A program made the translations under genes and the position numbers. Below the pieces are notes generated by a model. The model saw only the letters and a program-made list of their open reading frames with translations, was not told the DNA's origin and made no database searches. 64,000 nt of DNA from Pohlia nutans. Lineage: Eukaryota > Streptophyta > Bryopsida > Bryales > Mniaceae. Each line of letters opens with the position of its first letter. Positions within the stretch are counted from its first letter, which is position 1. Location: assembly GCA_022496805.1 (NCBI GenBank), contig CM040093.1, positions 11,560,713 through 11,624,712 of the forward strand, written 5' to 3'. This document shows, in pieces, positions 1-12,047 of this stretch.

Positions 1-9
1 GATTTAGAA

Positions 10-130
10 TGACATAGGTGGCGTTGCTAGATTGGACATATTGATATACTGACATAGGTGGCATTGCTAGATTTTACATACTAACATAATGACATTAGTG
101 GCTTTGCTAGATTTGACATACTGACATACT
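10..130. repeat. 40-bp tandem repeat, three copies
   Basis: A 40-bp unit beginning TGACATAGGTGGC and containing TTGCTAGATT starts at 10, 50 and 90, followed by a short partial copy. A related string (GGCATTGCTAGATTGAACATG) occurs once more inside the inverted-repeat segment at 1499-1662, so the unit probably comes from a local mobile sequence. No gene is visible here. Confidence 0.8.
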
Positions 131-195
131 GGCATTGTACATTGAATAGGAGTTGTAAGGGGACCAAAAAATTAAAGGGACTTACCTTGTAAAAA

Positions 196-320
196 TTACC
201 TCGTAGTCATCAATGTAGTGTAATCCTCAATTGACAAATGAAATTACCTCGTGGTTGCCTACCTTGTGTCAGTGTACTCTAGTCCTCAATTGACAAATGA
301 ATTTACCTTGTGGTTGTCTT
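196..320. repeat. about 60-bp imperfect direct repeat
   Basis: ATTACCTCGT followed about 35-45 bases later by TCCTCAATTGACAAATGA occurs twice, and a third unit begins at about 301 and stops. It is non-coding. Confidence 0.65.
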
Positions 321-429
321 CTTTATCAAAATTTATTGTATTTTTCTATAGTAATGATGAATATTTCTATAGTGTGAAATGTCGATATATTAGTACATAT
401 CCCTTTAATATCCCTATTTAGTGTAGATG

Positions 430-1145
430 GTGGCATTTTTTTATTGGCAAATTATCATGCCATACTAAATAACCATTTTGGTGTAGTTGTTTAGTCGTTA
501 TTCAACTTTTGGGACATAAAGACCAATAATTTTTTTCTCAACTAAGTTTGCCGACCTCTTAACAATGGCAACTATTATTTTGTGTTGAACCGGTACTCTT
601 ACATTAATCATGGCCCTTACACATCCGACCAGGACTCTTATACATATGACTAGGATTGTTACGAAAATTTTATGCGTCTATATGCCGGATAAAGACTTTG
701 GGCGGGTACGTCACGAAAAGAAAGAAGGTTCTGATTCAGCCTCCGGCCTCACCCGAGCCCTCCTTCCCATAACGTACCCTCCTTCAATCATTATTCTATA
801 CGTATCATACTAAACGTCATGTAATTTTGTAATTTTTTTTTGCACTTTTAAAAATTGCGAGATAATATACTTTTAAGAACCTTACACTTACCATCCATAT
901 GCAAGAAAAACTATTAGGTGTCAAAGACAATCAATAGAGACGCTCTATATGCTAAAGCAAAACTACTATGACCAAATAAGTTTTGAAATCATACTAATTT
1001 TCACTTTAAATTCTTTTCATCTCACATGCTTTAAAAAATCTTGTCACATGTGTTCAAATAGTAACAAGTGGAAGTTGTTCAACCATCTTGAAAGACATTC
1101 TAAAAGAATACCAAAATGTAATATTAGAGAGTGTGATAGAACAAT
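430..1145. repeat. Diverged direct duplication, copy 1 (with extra 290 bp)
   Basis: This stretch matches 1597-2011 at both ends: the string around ATTATCATGCCATACTAA and the long segment from about 815 to 1140 recur there with scattered differences. Copy 1 carries about 290 bases (roughly 505-800) that copy 2 lacks. The short open frames here are not conserved between the copies, so I do not call a gene. Confidence 0.65.
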
Positions 1146-1498
1146 AAAACCATCTATGATGTTAATAAAACAGTCACACTAATTGAAGAAGAGTTATCAT
1201 CTTCTTCCAAGTTGTCTATCATGACATGACTTTGGATTTTCATGTCATGACATGTCTGTCATGATGGACACTGACGCGTCATGATTATGTGAAAACTTCA
1301 AAATATAATCATTAACCTTTTACAATTTATTTTTTGCTATTGTATGATTGTCATGGATGAAAAATTTAAAAAATCACTCCCTTTTAACATGTTAGTCCAA
1401 TTTTTGTTGTTCTTTTTACAATATCTATGCAAGCCTCCTTGCGTAACAAGGTTGTCTATTCTTCACTTGTCATTAACTATTAAAACTATTGACATTTT

Positions 1499-1662
1499 AG
1501 TACACTAAAATGGTTATTTAGTATGGTCTAAATTATTTATCATAAGGACATACTATTTTACACCAATTGTAGTGGAGGCATTGCTAGATTGAACATGCTA
1601 ATTTTCTTATTGGCCAATTATCATGCCATACTAATAACCATTTTCGTATGGTTAATTGTTAT
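1499..1662. mobile_element. Inverted-repeat element, MITE-like
   Basis: The left end TACACTAAAATGGTTATT and the right end AATAACCATTTTCGTATG are imperfect inverted repeats of about 25 bases around a 110-base centre. A similar right end lies at 455-487. I cannot define a target duplication, so the superfamily is unknown. Confidence 0.45.
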
Positions 1663-2011
1663 TCAATCTATTAATACGTAATCATACTAACCGGCATGTA
1701 ATTTTGTAATTTTTTTGCATTTTTAACAATTGTGAGATAACATGCTTTTAAGAACTTTACACTCACTATCCACATTTGAAAAAACTAGTATTAATTAAAG
1801 ACAATCAATAGAGACAATCAATCTCCTATGTTAACACTATGATGATCAAATAAGTTTTGAAATCACACTAATTTACGCTTGAAATTCTTCTCATCTCACA
1901 TGCTTCAAAAAATCTCGTCATATGTGTTCAAATTGTAACAAGTGAAAGTTATTCGACCATCTTGAAAGATATTCTTAAAATATACCAAAATGTAATATTG
2001 GAGATTGTGAT
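1597..2011. repeat. Diverged direct duplication, copy 2
   Basis: This is the second copy of the 430-1145 segment in the same orientation, without the central 290 bases. Matching anchors include GACAATCAATAGAGAC, CAAATAAGTTTTGAAATCA and CCAAAATGTAATATT. Confidence 0.65.
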
Positions 2012-2217
2012 AGTAAAAAAACTAAAAACTAAAAATCCTATTTTCCACTTGTTCCTTGCAATGTAGTGTTTTTTATTTTCTCATTTGCATTAGGCCTTTG
2101 AGGTATGGCGAAACAAAATTCCAACAAACTCTATTCACAATGGTTTTCAAGTGAAGATTATGATTGTGGTTATGATTATGATTATTGTTATTATTTTATT
2201 TTTCTAATAAATTTTTA

Positions 2218-2384
2218 TTAACCCCTAAAAGACCTAAAAGACCAAAAAGACCAAAAAGAGCTTTCTGAGTAGGTTTTATGGGGACTTCTTTTGTTCAAAT
2301 TTATTCATTTCTTGACCAACATATGCAATGTTCTTCATTTTTTCCGATGACGTAAAAATTTGGTCCCATTTAAATTATAGGGGT
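2218..2384 (+). mobile_element. TTAA-flanked MITE family A, left part
   Basis: TTAA at 2218-2221 is followed by CCCCTAAAAGACC and about 160 bases that match the complete family A copies at 31255-31474 and 60523-60755. The match stops near 2384. The missing right end of the family appears at 2985-3042, so this copy looks split by about 600 bases of other DNA. Confidence 0.6.
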
Positions 2385-2488
2385 GGTCACAATGCGAGTA
2401 TTTGTCCTAGCTTTTGAGCACGTTTCTGCAACAAGCTTCAAGCAAGGACATGCCCATACGTCCTTAGAGGGTGGTGGCAAAACCTAGC

Positions 2489-2615
2489 AATTTCAAGTTG
2501 TGAGAAGAAAGTAACTATTCTTGTGAACCCAATAATTTCAAGTTGTGAGAAGAAAGTAACTATTCTTGTGAACCCAATAATTTCAACTTGCGAGAGGAAA
2601 GTAACTATTTTGTGG
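2489..2615. repeat. 45-bp tandem repeat, three copies
   Basis: The unit starting AATTTCAAGTTGTGAGA begins at 2489, 2534 and 2579. The first two copies are almost identical and the third has diverged. It lies in the DNA that separates the two halves of the family A copy. Confidence 0.85.
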
Positions 2616-2984
2616 GAGTTTTGCGATTCTAAACATGGATTGTGGGAGGCAACATGTAGGAACGACGTAAGAGAGTATCGCCTCGTAAAGACCTAGGAAA
2701 TTGTTTCCACTGTATCCTATGAAGTCTCATAGAACACGGAAATCCCATAGGGAAATTTTGCAGGAAGAGATCCCGCTTTTGAAAGTTGATCCCACATCAA
2801 GATTAATGAGATACGATAAATGGAAAAAAAATCCAAAATCTTTACGTTCCGGAAGGTCCCATCTCTTAAACGTTCCCCGACACTTTGTCGTTCCTTCAAG
2901 CTCCCATGCTCGGGGCTCCATTGCTATGGGGAGGCCCTTAGAATGGGACCTCCTCCATTACAAAAGCTCACACTCTGATACCCC

Positions 2985-3038
2985 ATACATTGAATTTGTC
3001 ATTTTAAAACCATGAATGAATCCATGGTCCTCCAGGGG
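2985..3038 (+). mobile_element. TTAA-flanked MITE family A, right end
   Basis: The stretch from CATTGAATTTGTCATTTT to GGTCCTCCAGGGG aligns with the right end of the family A copy at 60523-60755, which ends GGTCCTTTAAGGG. The expected TTAA is here TTTA (3039-3042) and runs into the TATA box of the bZIP gene. Confidence 0.55.
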
Positions 3039-3040
3039 TT

Positions 3041-3050
3041 TATATATAAA
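3041..3050 (+). promoter_or_regulatory. TATA box of the bZIP gene
   Basis: TATATATAAA stands directly in front of a stretch that turns GC- and CT-rich from about 3120, as plant 5-prime leaders often do. A start of transcription near 3070-3085 is inferred from spacing only. Confidence 0.55.
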
Positions 3051-3079
3051 GTAAAAGCGGGAAAAAGCAAAAGTAGGGA

Positions 3080-4455
3080 GGGCAGAGAGTAAGAGCGGCG
3101 AGTAGGGGGGACAAAAGGCAAAATATCGTGGCGCCTCCATGCAGTGCCACCTTGCAGCGCAGGAATCAAAAGCGCAGAACCAGGGCCCCGGACCCGGCCC
3201 GGCCGTCCGCATCGCCCCACCCAGCCCGCGCCCGACCCGTCCCCTGGCTTCCCCTTCCCCCCGTCGTCTCTCTCCCCTCGCACACCAACAAGTGTCCTCT
3301 TGCACCATCGCCTCTGCCCTTGCCCTTCCTTGCTCTAGCTCTTCTGCTGCAATACCCTGTTGCCCTGCTCCTTACACCCGTGCACCAATTCATTCCCCTG
3401 CCGATCCGGTCCAGCACACAAAGCAAAACTCAACTCACAACGCAGGAAACCACCACAGAAGTTGTAAGGTACGGGTCCCCTACAAACCCAGCACTTGTCT
3501 CTCCTCTTACTCGCTCCTGTCGTCGTGGCCGTGCCGCTACTTGGCATGTGTGACTCCTCACTTGCATGCTCTGTTCATTCGCCCCATTCACGAGGTCAGG
3601 TTTCGACAGACCTCTCACTCTCTTTGCATGTTGGATTAGGGCGAGGGTTGCAACCCTCACTCGCCGTGATGATCGGTGGTGGTGTTATTGGGAGGAATTC
3701 GAGGGTCGATATGCGTAGTACCCGTGTGCTAGAATCTTTCCGTCGACGAAGGGCAGAGTGTAGTGGATTGAGACTGCAGCTTAGATTGGTAGGTTGTTTT
3801 TTTCTTAATTTTTGATATTTGGTAGGTTGTGATTGCATGTTGGATTTCGTACTCAGGGATCTCTGGTAGAACATGAATCTTTCGTTGAATTCCGCGTTCG
3901 TTCTTGTCCTCTTTTTCTTCTTTGAGAATAATCGCAGTTGGGGTTACCCTAGCTTGCCATTCGAGCTTTGCGAGTTCGCTCATCGTGTAGGTGATCTGTA
4001 AACTTTTGACATTGGGAGTTCGTTAATGCCTCCTAAGTGCAGAGGCGAATGTTAACACTGAATTGTTCTTTCTCCTTTTTGGTATATTTCGTGCATGGAC
4101 AGGTGTCACCTCTGCAGAGTCCACTTTATACTCTTTTTAAATTACGAACTGATGTTGCTGACTGTGATGTACAGAAAGAAAGAGAGTGGAATTGTTGCAA
4201 GGGTGCTTGTGTGGCGATCTATCTTGATGGAGCTTGGATTGGAGGGTTGATGCAATCTCTCCAACTGGCGTTACAGAGGTCTCGATACTCTCTTCGTCCG
4301 GGTAAAAAGCGGGAAGCGGTCTTCTGCAGCGAGCCCCCTGCGATTAAAAGTCAGCAGCACTGGCTGGACCAGACGCCCGAAGCCGGGCTCGAGATCGTGC
4401 TGCCCGCAGGGTAGCAGCATCTGAAGTGCAGAACCAGCCAGTTTGGGTGGAAGAA
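3080..4455 (+). other. Long 5-prime leader of the bZIP gene
   Basis: About 1.4 kb separate the TATA box from the start codon. The region has CT-rich stretches, many short open frames and candidate intron acceptors (for example GGACAG near 4101 and TACAG near 4173), so the leader is probably spliced. I see no conserved protein in it. Its open frames of 100-170 codons overlap each other on both strands and reflect base composition. Confidence 0.45.
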
Positions 4456-6581
4456 ATGGGATCACGTCCGCGCAGCCCGCAAGCGGCTTCAAATGGTGCG
4501 ACCTCGTCGAGTGTTAGCAATGGACTGGCCACTTCCACCTTACCAGGAGGTGGCAGTCGGTTCAATTCCCTTGCGCGCCAGTCGTCCATCTACTCTCTCA
4601 CGCTGGACGAGTTTCAGAATGTGCTCACGGAGCCCGGGAAGAACTTCGGGTCAATGAACATGGACGAGTTTTTGAAAAACATATGGACTGCGGAAGAGAG
4701 CCAGGCGATGGCGGCCGCCATGGGATCTGTAGGGGACGCAGGACAAGGTAGCGGTGGAATGCTGACGAGACAGCCGAGCTTGCAGAGGCAAGGCTCCATT
4801 ACCCTCCCCCGCACGCTGAGCAGGAAGACTGTGGATGAGGTGTGGAAGGATATCCACCGGGGCTCGTCTGGAAACTCTGAGAGCGGCGGTGAGCCTCCTG
4901 TGGGCGCTTCCCCTCAAGACAGGACGCAGACGTTTGGGGAGATGACTTTGGAGGACTTTCTTGTCAAGGCCGGTGTAATGAGAGAAGACTTGGAGGTTGC
5001 TACCCAAGGATTCGGCTCTTTTGTGAGTGGCTTGGGGAATGCAGAGAAACCTAGAGCTGTGCACGGAGACCGATCGGTTGGGGCTGGCGAAATCGTTCCC
5101 ACCTTGTCACTCTCTCCAGCCAATGTCATGACTAGTCAGGCTACCATAGAAGCAATGCAGTTAGATGAATACCACAAGAACCAGCAGGCTGCTGCCACTC
5201 AACAACACCAGCAGGTATTAAAAAGAAAAGCAAATCTTCATCTCGGAACTGAGTATTTCTGTATTCTGTGTTATAATACCATTGCAGTTTCTGTGAGCAC
5301 CTTTTACATGGAATTACTCTGATCATTTGAAAATGCTGTTCGGGGATTTTCCTAATTTTATTGTGCGTAATCTGTTGATAGCAGAATGACTGGCTCCGAA
5401 GTATAGCACAGCAACAAGTGCATCAGCAACAAGTGCACCAGCAACAGCACATGCTGCAACAGCAACATGCAGCTGCAGAGGCTGCATATGTAAACGTGGC
5501 TGCCAAGAGGATGGGGAACGGAACAGGTCCAATGGTGGGCATGGCCACGATGGGTATGCCTGGAGCCATGGGAGCAAACATGGGACCTGGCATGGCAGGG
5601 GGGATGCCTGGTGGAGGCTTGGCGATGGGTTTGGGTGGGATGACTGTCAACATGGGCCTTGCTCCAAACTCACCTCCAAGCCCTGATTCTGACGGTGGTC
5701 GGAGCGGGTTGTCTCTCTCACCTATCCATTATGGCTTAGACGGCTCTGTGCGTGGCCGAAAGAGAGGACCAGATGGTCCAGTTGAAAAGGTCGTTGAAAG
5801 ACGGCAGCGCCGCATGATCAAAAACCGAGAGTCAGCTGCACGGTCTCGTGCCAGGAAGCAGGTAACAATCAATTTTATGCTTTGATAGCTTTGTTGCTGT
5901 GAGAGAATTTTTGTGTTATTAACAAGAATCGAAACTTTTTGTGTTGAAGTTTAATACTGTGCTTCAAACTTTTCTGCAGGCTTACACAGTGGAGTTGGAG
6001 GCTGAAGTCAGTCAGTTGAAGGAGGAAAATATGAGGTTGAGGAAGCAGCAGGTATCATCCAGGAAATCTGTACGTACCATCTTATTGCTAGCTTGCAACC
6101 CCTTGCATCCCTGCACTTTTTACTTGGGATGTTCCTCAATAACTGTCATATACCAATAGAACTGTCATACTTTCTGTGCGTTCTGCTTTCAAAAAGTTTC
6201 TGTACATGGGAGTTTCTGGTGATCAATCTTCAAGTTTTCATTTTGTTAATCAACAAATTTAATGGAGGATGTGACGGTTTGGTTGATTGTGAGAATAATG
6301 AATACCATTTCCTGATCGGTTGTTTCTCCGATTCTTGTCCTGTGATGCAGGAGGAAGAGGCAGAACGTAGGAAAAAGCAGGTACCGTATATACATATCTC
6401 ACAACAGTTTCTTTTTCTCAACTGATCTTACCGCTTTGCAAGTTCGAAGTAGATCGAAGTGTTGGACTTATTTCCTGTAATGTAGTGTTTACAGATTATG
6501 GATATGTTGAAATCAGCAACCAAGGTTGTGGGAGTGGAGAAGCCAAACAGTTTGCGGAGGACAAGAACAGCAACTTGGTAG
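4456..6581 (+). CDS. ABF/AREB/ABI5-like group A bZIP transcription factor
   Basis: Five exons join cleanly: 4456-5214, 5385-5861, 5980-6051, 6351-6380 and 6495-6581, all with GT-AG borders and phase 0, giving about 474 residues. The frame is open a little upstream, but the first ATG is at 4456 and gives the MGS start common in this family. Conserved blocks are visible: C1 around residues 36-81 (RQSSIYSLTLDEFQ), C2 around 105-136 (LSRKTVDEVWKDI), C3 around 158-175 (GEMTLEDFLVKAG), a glutamine-rich then glycine/methionine-rich middle, a basic region at 388-412 (RRMIKNRESAARSRARKQ) followed by a leucine zipper, and a C4-like tail (LRRTRTATW). Family members bind ACGT-core ABRE elements in the nucleus and are activated by SnRK2 kinases at R-x-x-S/T sites during abscisic-acid and drought responses. 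Such sites are present in C1, C2 and C4. The exact orthologue (ABF or ABI5) cannot be decided here. Confidence 0.95.
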
Positions 6582-6628
6582 TTGCAGGCGGGGAGTGTGT
6601 TCCATTCACTACTTGAAAGGATCACCCT

Positions 6629-6660
6629 ATCATCATCATCAGCATCATCATCATCATCAC
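6629..6660 (+). repeat. CAT trinucleotide microsatellite in the bZIP 3-prime UTR
   Basis: A run of ATC/CAT triplets with one CAG interruption lies about 50 bases after the stop codon. Confidence 0.85.
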
Positions 6661-8235
6661 AAATGAGAAACTCAGTTCTTCAGACTTCTCTGGCTTTTAT
6701 TTCCTTCACTTGGTAGGCAAACGAGTGTCTCAGATGGATCCTTCCAATGGGTTTTCCACGTAGCACATGTGCTCAGGATCTGTGTTGAGACTCCGGAAAA
6801 ATCAGGCTTCTTCACATTTATTGAAGACCTGTGGCCACCAGCAGTGAAGAGGGGGGATCGTTTCTCCTAAAACATGAGAACGAAGTGCTGAAGACGAGAA
6901 AACCGAGTTTCTTCCCGGCAAGAAGCAAGCAGCAAGCCCTTTGTCATACGAGTTTCTTCTCGTATGGGGTGTTTTTTTTAAATCTAGTGAAACTGCGAGT
7001 GAGGATGTATAGCACAGTGGTTCCTCTTCCAACGACCACCATTGTCTGTTTTGAGCTCTCTCTCATCTGTACACATATGAGCCCTTCCCATCAGGTGTCC
7101 ATCCTCCGGGACACTATTGGGTAATCAGCGAGGTTTTTTTTTTTTTTTCTCTTTCCTTTCTTTTAAGTTATTAGAAATGGTTTCTACACCAAGGTGGATC
7201 ACTTCACTTAGTATGATGACATTTGGATTTTTACTTCGTTTTTTATTCCTTTACCCTCTTGTGCATGGATATCTAATTGTAGTTTCTAAACAGCCTAGAA
7301 TCTTGCAGTGCAGGACTTTGATGTATACGTGTCGCAGTTTCGAGTTGTAAGGTTTGACTTTGTACATGCAGAAAAGAAGCCAGAAAAGAATGCTGCAAGA
7401 CATGAAAATGTATATTGTAAAGGTAATACTGTCGGTTGTCGCAGTAAAAAAGAATACAATGATAAGTGAGTTTTTTTTTCTGACTTCCAAATAATGACGT
7501 CAAATTGATATTACTGTTACTTCATTGGGTGAATACTTAAGAATTACTTCGAAAAATAGTAGATTTGAGCTTTTTTAAAGGGGTTTTTCTTTATGGGTTC
7601 AATCAACGGTTGTGTCAGGTGCCAGAGCGGCAAATCTGGACTGCACAAGAATTTTAAAAAAGGGGGATACCAATAAAAAGGAGGTGGGGTAAAGGCGACA
7701 CTTGTCACTGCTGTGTGGCTCAGGAGTGCAGGGGCTTGCTTTTCCTGGACTGCATCGGTGGTGAGCCGCTTCTGGGGCGCCACCTGCCGTGCTGGGATTG
7801 GTTTCATGCACATGGGGTACAATGCTCTGCTAATCATGGGGGACCTAAAGGCATGTTCCTTATGGAGCCTACCACTCTGAAGATAATTCATCCCTGTGGT
7901 GAACACATTTTTTATTTTGAAAATTTTCATTTCGAATAATTTGGGTTTCTTCTGTTCAGTTTTTCCAGGCATTGCACATCCTTTACCCCCAGAGATTATC
8001 ACCTGAAGGTCCTCACATGTTTTGTAAAAGTCAAAGCACGACAATCTGCTTACTTGAAATATCACATTGTATGATTTATAATAATTTTTTATACAGATAG
8101 TCAACAACATTAACAAAAATTTCAACTTGATTGGAAAATATTTTAAATGTGTACAAATTTTATGAAAGTTATGTTTACAAGTACTTAAAAAAATGAAAGT
8201 GAAGAAATAAAAAAAAGACTCATGATTGGAGCATC
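6661..8235. other. 3-prime flank of the bZIP gene, no gene seen
   Basis: The 3-prime UTR probably runs to about 7100. After that I see poly-T runs and a less AT-rich patch at 7700-7900 with no recognisable product. A 237-codon minus-strand frame (8257-7544) has low-complexity, lysine/phenylalanine-rich translation and overlaps a transposon end, so I do not call it. Confidence 0.5.
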
Positions 8236-8239
8236 TTAA

Positions 8240-9042
8240 CCCTTTAGTGCCCAACAAACCACATTATGGTCACTACAACGTCCGAAATGCAAATAGCAAA
8301 GAATCCGTGAAGAATTGGAACTTCAGTTTTGAAGTTCAGATTTGCACACATACATTACGCACCTTCCAGAAAAAGAAATTTTCAATTTGGAATTGTACAA
8401 CTATCAAAATACCTATCAACAGAACGCAAAAATACTGTAAATACTTGAAAATACAGTAAATACTTACAAATACAACATATGTATTGTGCAGTATTTCTTG
8501 TGTTTGGAAGTTTGTTATCTTGTTTTATTTTTTTGGATTGTGTTCTCTTCTTCATCTTCCATTAGTGTGTGTAATCCGATCTTGACTAATGTACCCACTC
8601 CTGTCAATTTTCAACGTATAAAATTTTGTCCTAAACCGTACATGGACAAGTCACTTTCACTTATAAATCTCACAATAATTATGTGTGAGTCTATTTTTGA
8701 TATGAAAGATTGCAACGGAGAGGTGTTGACATAGGGCATAGCTGAACTTCTTTGCTTTTATTTTTGAAAATTTACCTCAAATTCTTTTTAACTTTGAAGT
8801 CACACACCCCCCAAAATCTCGTTTTTGAGCGTGCATTATACAGTTCAAATACATACTATAATCTTCCGATCCCACCATCGGATGATTCTCAAATTTTAAT
8901 AAGATGTGTGCTCTCGAGTTGAGAATAGAATTGTACAGTTACTTTCTAATTTAACCCATTCTATTTTTGGTAGTCTCAACCACAGTGGAAAAACCCACTA
9001 AAATCCAGAGCTGTCTGCTACAGTACCCTGGGCACTAAAGGG
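8240..9042. mobile_element. TTAA-flanked element, family G (803 bp)
   Basis: TTAA at 8236-8239 and 9043-9046 flank inverted ends CCCTTTAGTGCCCA and TGGGCACTAAAGGG, a perfect 14-base inverted repeat. The interior is AT-rich with no convincing protein. A TTAA target and CCC...GGG ends fit a non-autonomous piggyBac-type element; this assignment rests on the ends alone. Confidence 0.8.
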
Positions 9043-9046
9043 TTAA

Positions 9047-11585
9047 AAGCCCTTTGTATTTTGGACATTCAGATTTCAGATTTCTTGATGGTGTAAAATC
9101 TTCAAATGAAATCTATTCTCCTATCCAAACTGTTAAAAGATGTGTCATAGCTTAACTTAAACATCTAATGAAAAACCAATTTGAGCAAAGTTAAAACACT
9201 TGATTTTTGGGCCTTTGACCAAAAATCAAACATAATATGGTTGATTGAACACTTAGGGGTTAACTTACCTTACTCCAATAGCAGGTTTGACGGTGAATGA
9301 TTTCATTGATTTTTTGAACCAATATTTAACTCCCAAGCTCCCAAGAGACCATTTGTTAGTCGCTGCCCATTTTCCTGGGCTGCCCAAGCCCAAAAAATAA
9401 CCTTTTTTTCAAAATAAAAAATACAATATTATAGGTAAACGAGTCTTTTTTTCAATGTAATTGGAATTATGTTTATACAATCAAAACTCCATTGAGGGGA
9501 ATTTTTCAAAGTGACAAACCTCAATGTTGAAATCAACTTCAATACTTCAGGTAAGCTTGCCAAAAAGATCTAAGCTAATGTGATTTATTGGGCACCTCAA
9601 AGAAACTTTTGTTCAACTCACCTGGGTTGCATACCAGGAGTTGTGAGCTCTTTCAATTGGATAAGAGTTGAAGGGATAATTCAATTTGGCCAAAATCTCT
9701 TATTTTCCTTTGTACCGTGACCCATTACAAGGTCTCTGGAAAAACTACTAATGAATTGAACATCTTGTCGAATTGAGCCATGCATTTGGTTAACTACCTC
9801 ATCTTGAAGATGGTAAAAAATAGCACATCATTTCAATTTTTTTTTGGTTTGGGAGCCCATCAAAGCAAGGCTGCCCAGATTCTTTATGACTTGAAATTTT
9901 AAAATCTCAACTTCATTTGCTATATCTTGACATTCATACAATCAAATGCTTTGAAAATTTAAGGGATAGTTTATAAGGCCTAGGAGTACAAGATCCTATG
10001 GTTGGAATGTGAAAAAAGTGTTTTGAAAATCATTCAAAGATCATCAATGAAAATGACCAAAATGAGGTAATTTTGGGTGGGAGACCCCTTTGGACGTTTA
10101 GGAGTTTAAAAAGAAAAAAATGGAAAAAGAAAACCCAAGATATAGTAGAAACTATGGAAATTAATTCAATTACTAATAACACTTATTCATAATTATGGGA
10201 TTCATAATTTTTAAATTTTGTAAATAATTGAATCTCAAAGTTGGCCACCTTATTTACTTAGTTTTGATCATTTTTTTGAAATCGCTTTTTAAAAAAAATT
10301 AAATTAGACCTTGTTTTTTCAAGCCCCAACTACTTTTGAGATGTGGTTATACACATTTAAGATCCAACCTCATCGAAATTAGAAATGCATCCATCAAAAT
10401 GTTTTTAAAAGGTACAATATATAACAAAATGTTAAAGACATTCATTTGGATGGCATTTGAAGATTTCTAATGGAATTAAAGGCATGAGACCTTACTAAAT
10501 ATTATAAATGATTTATAAGTGTGCTTCAAGTAGTTGCATCCATGGATTAGGAAAACTAACCCCTGATTGGGACCAGAGATAAAAACTAAAATAAAATAAA
10601 TTTTGATCCTATTTTTGGAGAGGGTGGGTTGTTCTAGATTAATTTGTTGAAATGTAGAGGAAAAATGCCATTCTTTATCATTTTTGACATATTTTTGGAT
10701 AAGTGCAATCCAAAGAGAAAGAAAGAGCTAATTTTGTAAATTTAATCTAAGTCATCTTTATATAATATAGATTAGAAAATTATGTGATTTATGCCCACTT
10801 GTACCAAATTGTATCTTCAATGAATTTTGGTGCTCAATTATGAATAGCATATGAAGTTAAACACCAAAAACAAAGAAAAAAATCAAAGAAAGAAAATCAT
10901 TTTAGACCTCCAAAAAGAATTTTGTGATTTACAGCTTTTATAAAGATGAAAAATAGAAATATCTTGGTAAGAGATTGTGAAGGAGGTGTAGGATATTTGG
11001 GAAGTAATAATGTGTTCTAAGGAGAATTTCAAAGCTCAAAAGTCCATAGTAGAGAAACACATTTAAAGTTTTGTTCATTTAAAAATATTGCTTAATGAAG
11101 TGTAGTTTCACCTTCATTTATTTATTTATTTTTCACTTTAAGTCTTTTTGCTTAAGTTATGCATAATTATGTGGAAGATGTTTAACCGGAGACAAAGAGT
11201 GCAAATTCCACATATCGCACATGTGTTGTTGGCATTAGTGTACATCACTTAGAGTAAAGGCATTTCTCCTTTTAAACCTCACACTTTTCCACATTTGTTT
11301 GAAAACAATTCACATTCATTAATCACCAATGAACTATCTACTTACTTACCGGTAGTACGTAATCGAATCTATTTTCCATTTATTTTCCATTTACTTTCCA
11401 TCTATTTTCAAGACGGTGAAGCATACACCACGTTCATTCATAACAAACATTTTTCATTTAGTGAGTGAAGCATGTGTCCAACTAATGTGAAAGTAATTGA
11501 AAGTGTGTAAAGGTCATAAAAAAACAATTATGGAAAGTGATTATAAAAATAGTTAGATTCCATGCCAGTCATTAACAAGTAATGA
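9047..11585. other. AT-rich gene-free DNA with one lone element end
   Basis: No coding region, RNA gene or strong repeat is visible. One lone element end, ACTTAGGGGTTAA, lies at 9251-9263 and its partner end was not found. The sequence has many A/T runs and looks like old transposon debris. Confidence 0.5.
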
Positions 11586-11589
11586 TTAA

Positions 11590-12043
11590 CCCTTTAACGT
11601 CCCGATTCAATAGTATTTTCAAAGATTCATTATAAAATGTTTGATGAAAAAAAAATGGAGTTGATGTACAAAGAAAAGTTATAAATGTCAATGTGAAGAT
11701 CACATCTGTAAAATTGGATTCATCATTTTTTAATTTTTAAAAGGTTTTCTCTTGAAATTCAATTAAGAATCCCAAATCAATACAAAAGAATTTAAAAATA
11801 TTCTAATGAAATTTGAATAACATGCACTACGAGATGGTATAGTTTCCATTATTTGATTCTACTTAATATTTTGAAAAATCTTATTTAAGGTCTTACTTTA
11901 AAGATCCATACTGTACAAATGATAGTCAACTAGCATAAGAACCAAGCGAAATTTTGATGGATGAAAAACTGTACATGATGTAGTCAAGAGAAAGGTTGCC
12001 GTCTGTTTGTCGTTCATTCTATGGACACATGCGCGTTAAAGGG
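11590..12043 (+). mobile_element. TTAA-flanked element, family B, copy 1
   Basis: TTAA at 11586-11589 and 12044-12047 flank ends CCCTTTAACGTCCCGATTCA and GCGCGTTAAAGGG. The 454-bp interior matches the copies at 45012-45550 (opposite orientation) and 45602-46134. It is non-coding. It lies directly beside a truncated family D copy and may have inserted into it. Confidence 0.8.
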
Positions 12044-12047
12044 TTAA

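Noticed and set aside
3139..3639. 166-codon plus-strand frame and several overlapping frames in the bZIP leader
   Set aside because: GC-rich composition opens all frames on both strands; the translations are Pro/Ser/Arg-rich without known motifs and lie between TATA box and coding start.
7544..8257. 237-codon open frame on the minus strand
   Set aside because: Low-complexity translation rich in Lys, Phe and Ser, overlaps the end of the TTAA element at 8240, no domain or splice context.
9251..9263. Element end ACTTAGGGGTTAA as proof of another TTAA element
   Set aside because: No matching left end was found within 1.5 kb, so a complete element cannot be defined.
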